Shown: positions 63,334 to 64,000 of the stretch, piece by piece | How positions within the stretch are numbered: position 1 is the first letter of the stretch | Layout: every line of letters begins with the position of its first letter | NCBI GenBank assembly: GCA_019918135.1 | Contig: WBZZ01003884.1 | Span: forward strand, 289,108 to 353,107 | DNA length: 64,000 bases | Source: Paulinella micropora | Taxonomy: Eukaryota > Cercozoa > Imbricatea > Euglyphida > Paulinellidae | Reading direction: 5' to 3' | Program-made: the position numbers and the translations under genes | The notes under the pieces: model-generated | What the model saw: only the letters and a program-made list of their open reading frames with translations | Told to the model about the DNA's origin: nothing | Databases searched by the model: none

Positions 63334-63666
63334 ATGGGCAAGCGCGCACGAGAACGCCACGAGCGGCACACGGCCAAGAAGGCCGCCCGCAAGGACGCCC
63401 GCGCCGCCACCGAACAGCGCGTAGGGCGCAGAAAGGCGGAGAGGAGGGAACGTACTCGTAAGGGCCTCCAGCAGTTTGGCAGCACTCTTAAGGGCGTCAC
63501 TGGCTTTTTCGGCAAACAGATCGACAAGGTGACCAACATCCCGAAAGAAGCGATGGACACCACCAAGCAGCTGGGCGACAACGCCGAGGGCGGCCTCAAG
63601 TCTATGGCGCTGCCCTTGGCGGTCGGCGCCGCGGCCATCGGGGCCGTCATGATCCTGAAAAAATAA
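63334..63666 (+). CDS. small basic protein with C-terminal membrane segment
   Basis: 110 residues. Strongly Arg/Lys-rich N-terminal half (RARERHERHTAKKAARK), then an amphipathic helical part (KGVTGFFGKQIDKVTNI) and a hydrophobic C-terminus (LPLAVGAAAIGAVMIL). The combination of DNA-binding-like basic half and membrane segment is typical of small virion core or minor capsid proteins. The stop codon TAA lies in AATAAA. It is likely part of the same compact cluster as its neighbours. Confidence 0.6.
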   Translation: MGKRARERHERHTAKKAARKDARAATEQRVGRRKAERRERTRKGLQQFGSTLKGVTGFFGKQIDKVTNIPKEAMDTTKQLGDNAEGGLKSMALPLAVGAAAIGAVMILKK

Positions 63667-63667
63667 A
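63662..63667 (+). terminator. AATAAA polyadenylation signal overlapping a stop codon
   Basis: TAA stop at 63664-63666 is inside AATAAA. Confidence 0.55.
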
Positions 63668-63707
63668 AAAAATCTTCTTTGTCCTTAATATTATACTGCT
63701 AACGACG

Positions 63708-64000
63708 ATGTCTTCCGCCACCGTCGTCGTGCCCCCTGCTAGCAAGCAGCAAAAAGTCGCCACCGGCAAGAGGGCGCGCAACGGCCAGGAGATCGTGATT
63801 GATCCCGAGCACGCCCGCGCGATCAATGCCCGCCCTTGCTGGACGCAGACGGTCATGGCGCCCGCCGCCGCGACCTCGGCGCTGAGCAACACTGCTTTTT
63901 TTAGCTTTATCCTCGAGAACAACCAGTCCGGCGCGATCCACGATGCGACCCTGCGATTTAAGATCACGTTCACGACCAGCGGCAGCCAGCCGACCGACTC
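63708..64000 (+). CDS. partial gene, possible capsid or penton-like protein
   Basis: 97 residues visible before the window end. A basic, flexible N-terminal arm (KQQKVATGKRARNGQ) is followed by an extended segment and beta-strand-like sequence (NTAFFSFILENNQSG, ATLRFKITFTTSGSQ). Alternating hydrophobic strands directly after a basic arm recall single jelly-roll viral capsid or penton proteins, but only a third or less of the gene may be present. Position after small virion-type genes fits a structural cluster. I recognise no family. Confidence 0.4.
   Translation, partial: MSSATVVVPPASKQQKVATGKRARNGQEIVIDPEHARAINARPCWTQTVMAPAAATSALSNTAFFSFILENNQSGAIHDATLRFKITFTTSGSQPTD

Overview
The window reads as part of a large double-stranded DNA virus, or an integrated copy of one, that uses a eukaryotic nucleus. 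Genes are dense, lie on both strands, and are mostly unlike familiar cellular genes. Several carry short GT-AG introns. AATAAA polyadenylation signals follow many stop codons and sometimes overlap them. Coding DNA is GC-rich, whereas the spacers are full of A/T and G/C homopolymers and microsatellites. No rRNA, tRNA, transposase or bacterial-type operon signal was seen. I cannot name the host or virus family from sequence alone; the animal-type poly(A) signals and metazoan-like GT31 and USP genes suggest an animal or close relative. Integrated versus free virus cannot be decided here.

Layout. 1-11.1 kb is a glycan island: two GT34-like genes, a four-exon GT31 beta-1,3-galactosyltransferase-like gene, a two-exon GT25-like gene, a GT32-like gene, a membrane-anchored GH88/GH105-like hydrolase and a large membrane-anchored toroid-type glycan hydrolase or lyase candidate. 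11.1-17 kb holds long inverted repeats, a broken duplicate of the cyclin gene joined to a fragment of a GT34 gene, a duplicated-domain surface glycoprotein and the intact cyclin gene. 17-36.5 kb holds a MYND-finger gene, two of the three members of a new large family with a papain-like protease signature (the third is at 33.9-36.2 kb), a divergent kinase, a bestrophin-like channel, an acidic CxCG protein with 48-bp repeats, a methyltransferase-like gene and more inverted-repeat clusters. 36.8-41.6 kb holds three multi-pass membrane proteins and an ankyrin-like gene. 42.6-49.7 kb holds an 887-residue protein starting with a degenerate nicotinamidase-like domain, a coiled-coil protein, a protein kinase and a ubiquitin-specific protease. 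50-59.1 kb holds four paralogous kinases with an N-terminal CxxC knuckle, interrupted by a SNF2-type helicase. 59.4-62.4 kb holds an acidic nuclear-type protein, its broken duplicate and long GT-rich repeats. 62.4-64 kb has small, tightly packed genes that look like virion components, the last running off the window.

Reading the parts together: the left end could build and trim a surface glycan; the cyclin, kinases, USP, MYND protein and helicase look like host-control and chromatin functions; the inverted repeats look like virus-type homologous-repeat or origin elements; and the right end may be the edge of a structural gene cluster. Paralogy and decaying copies are common, pointing to gene growth by local duplication.
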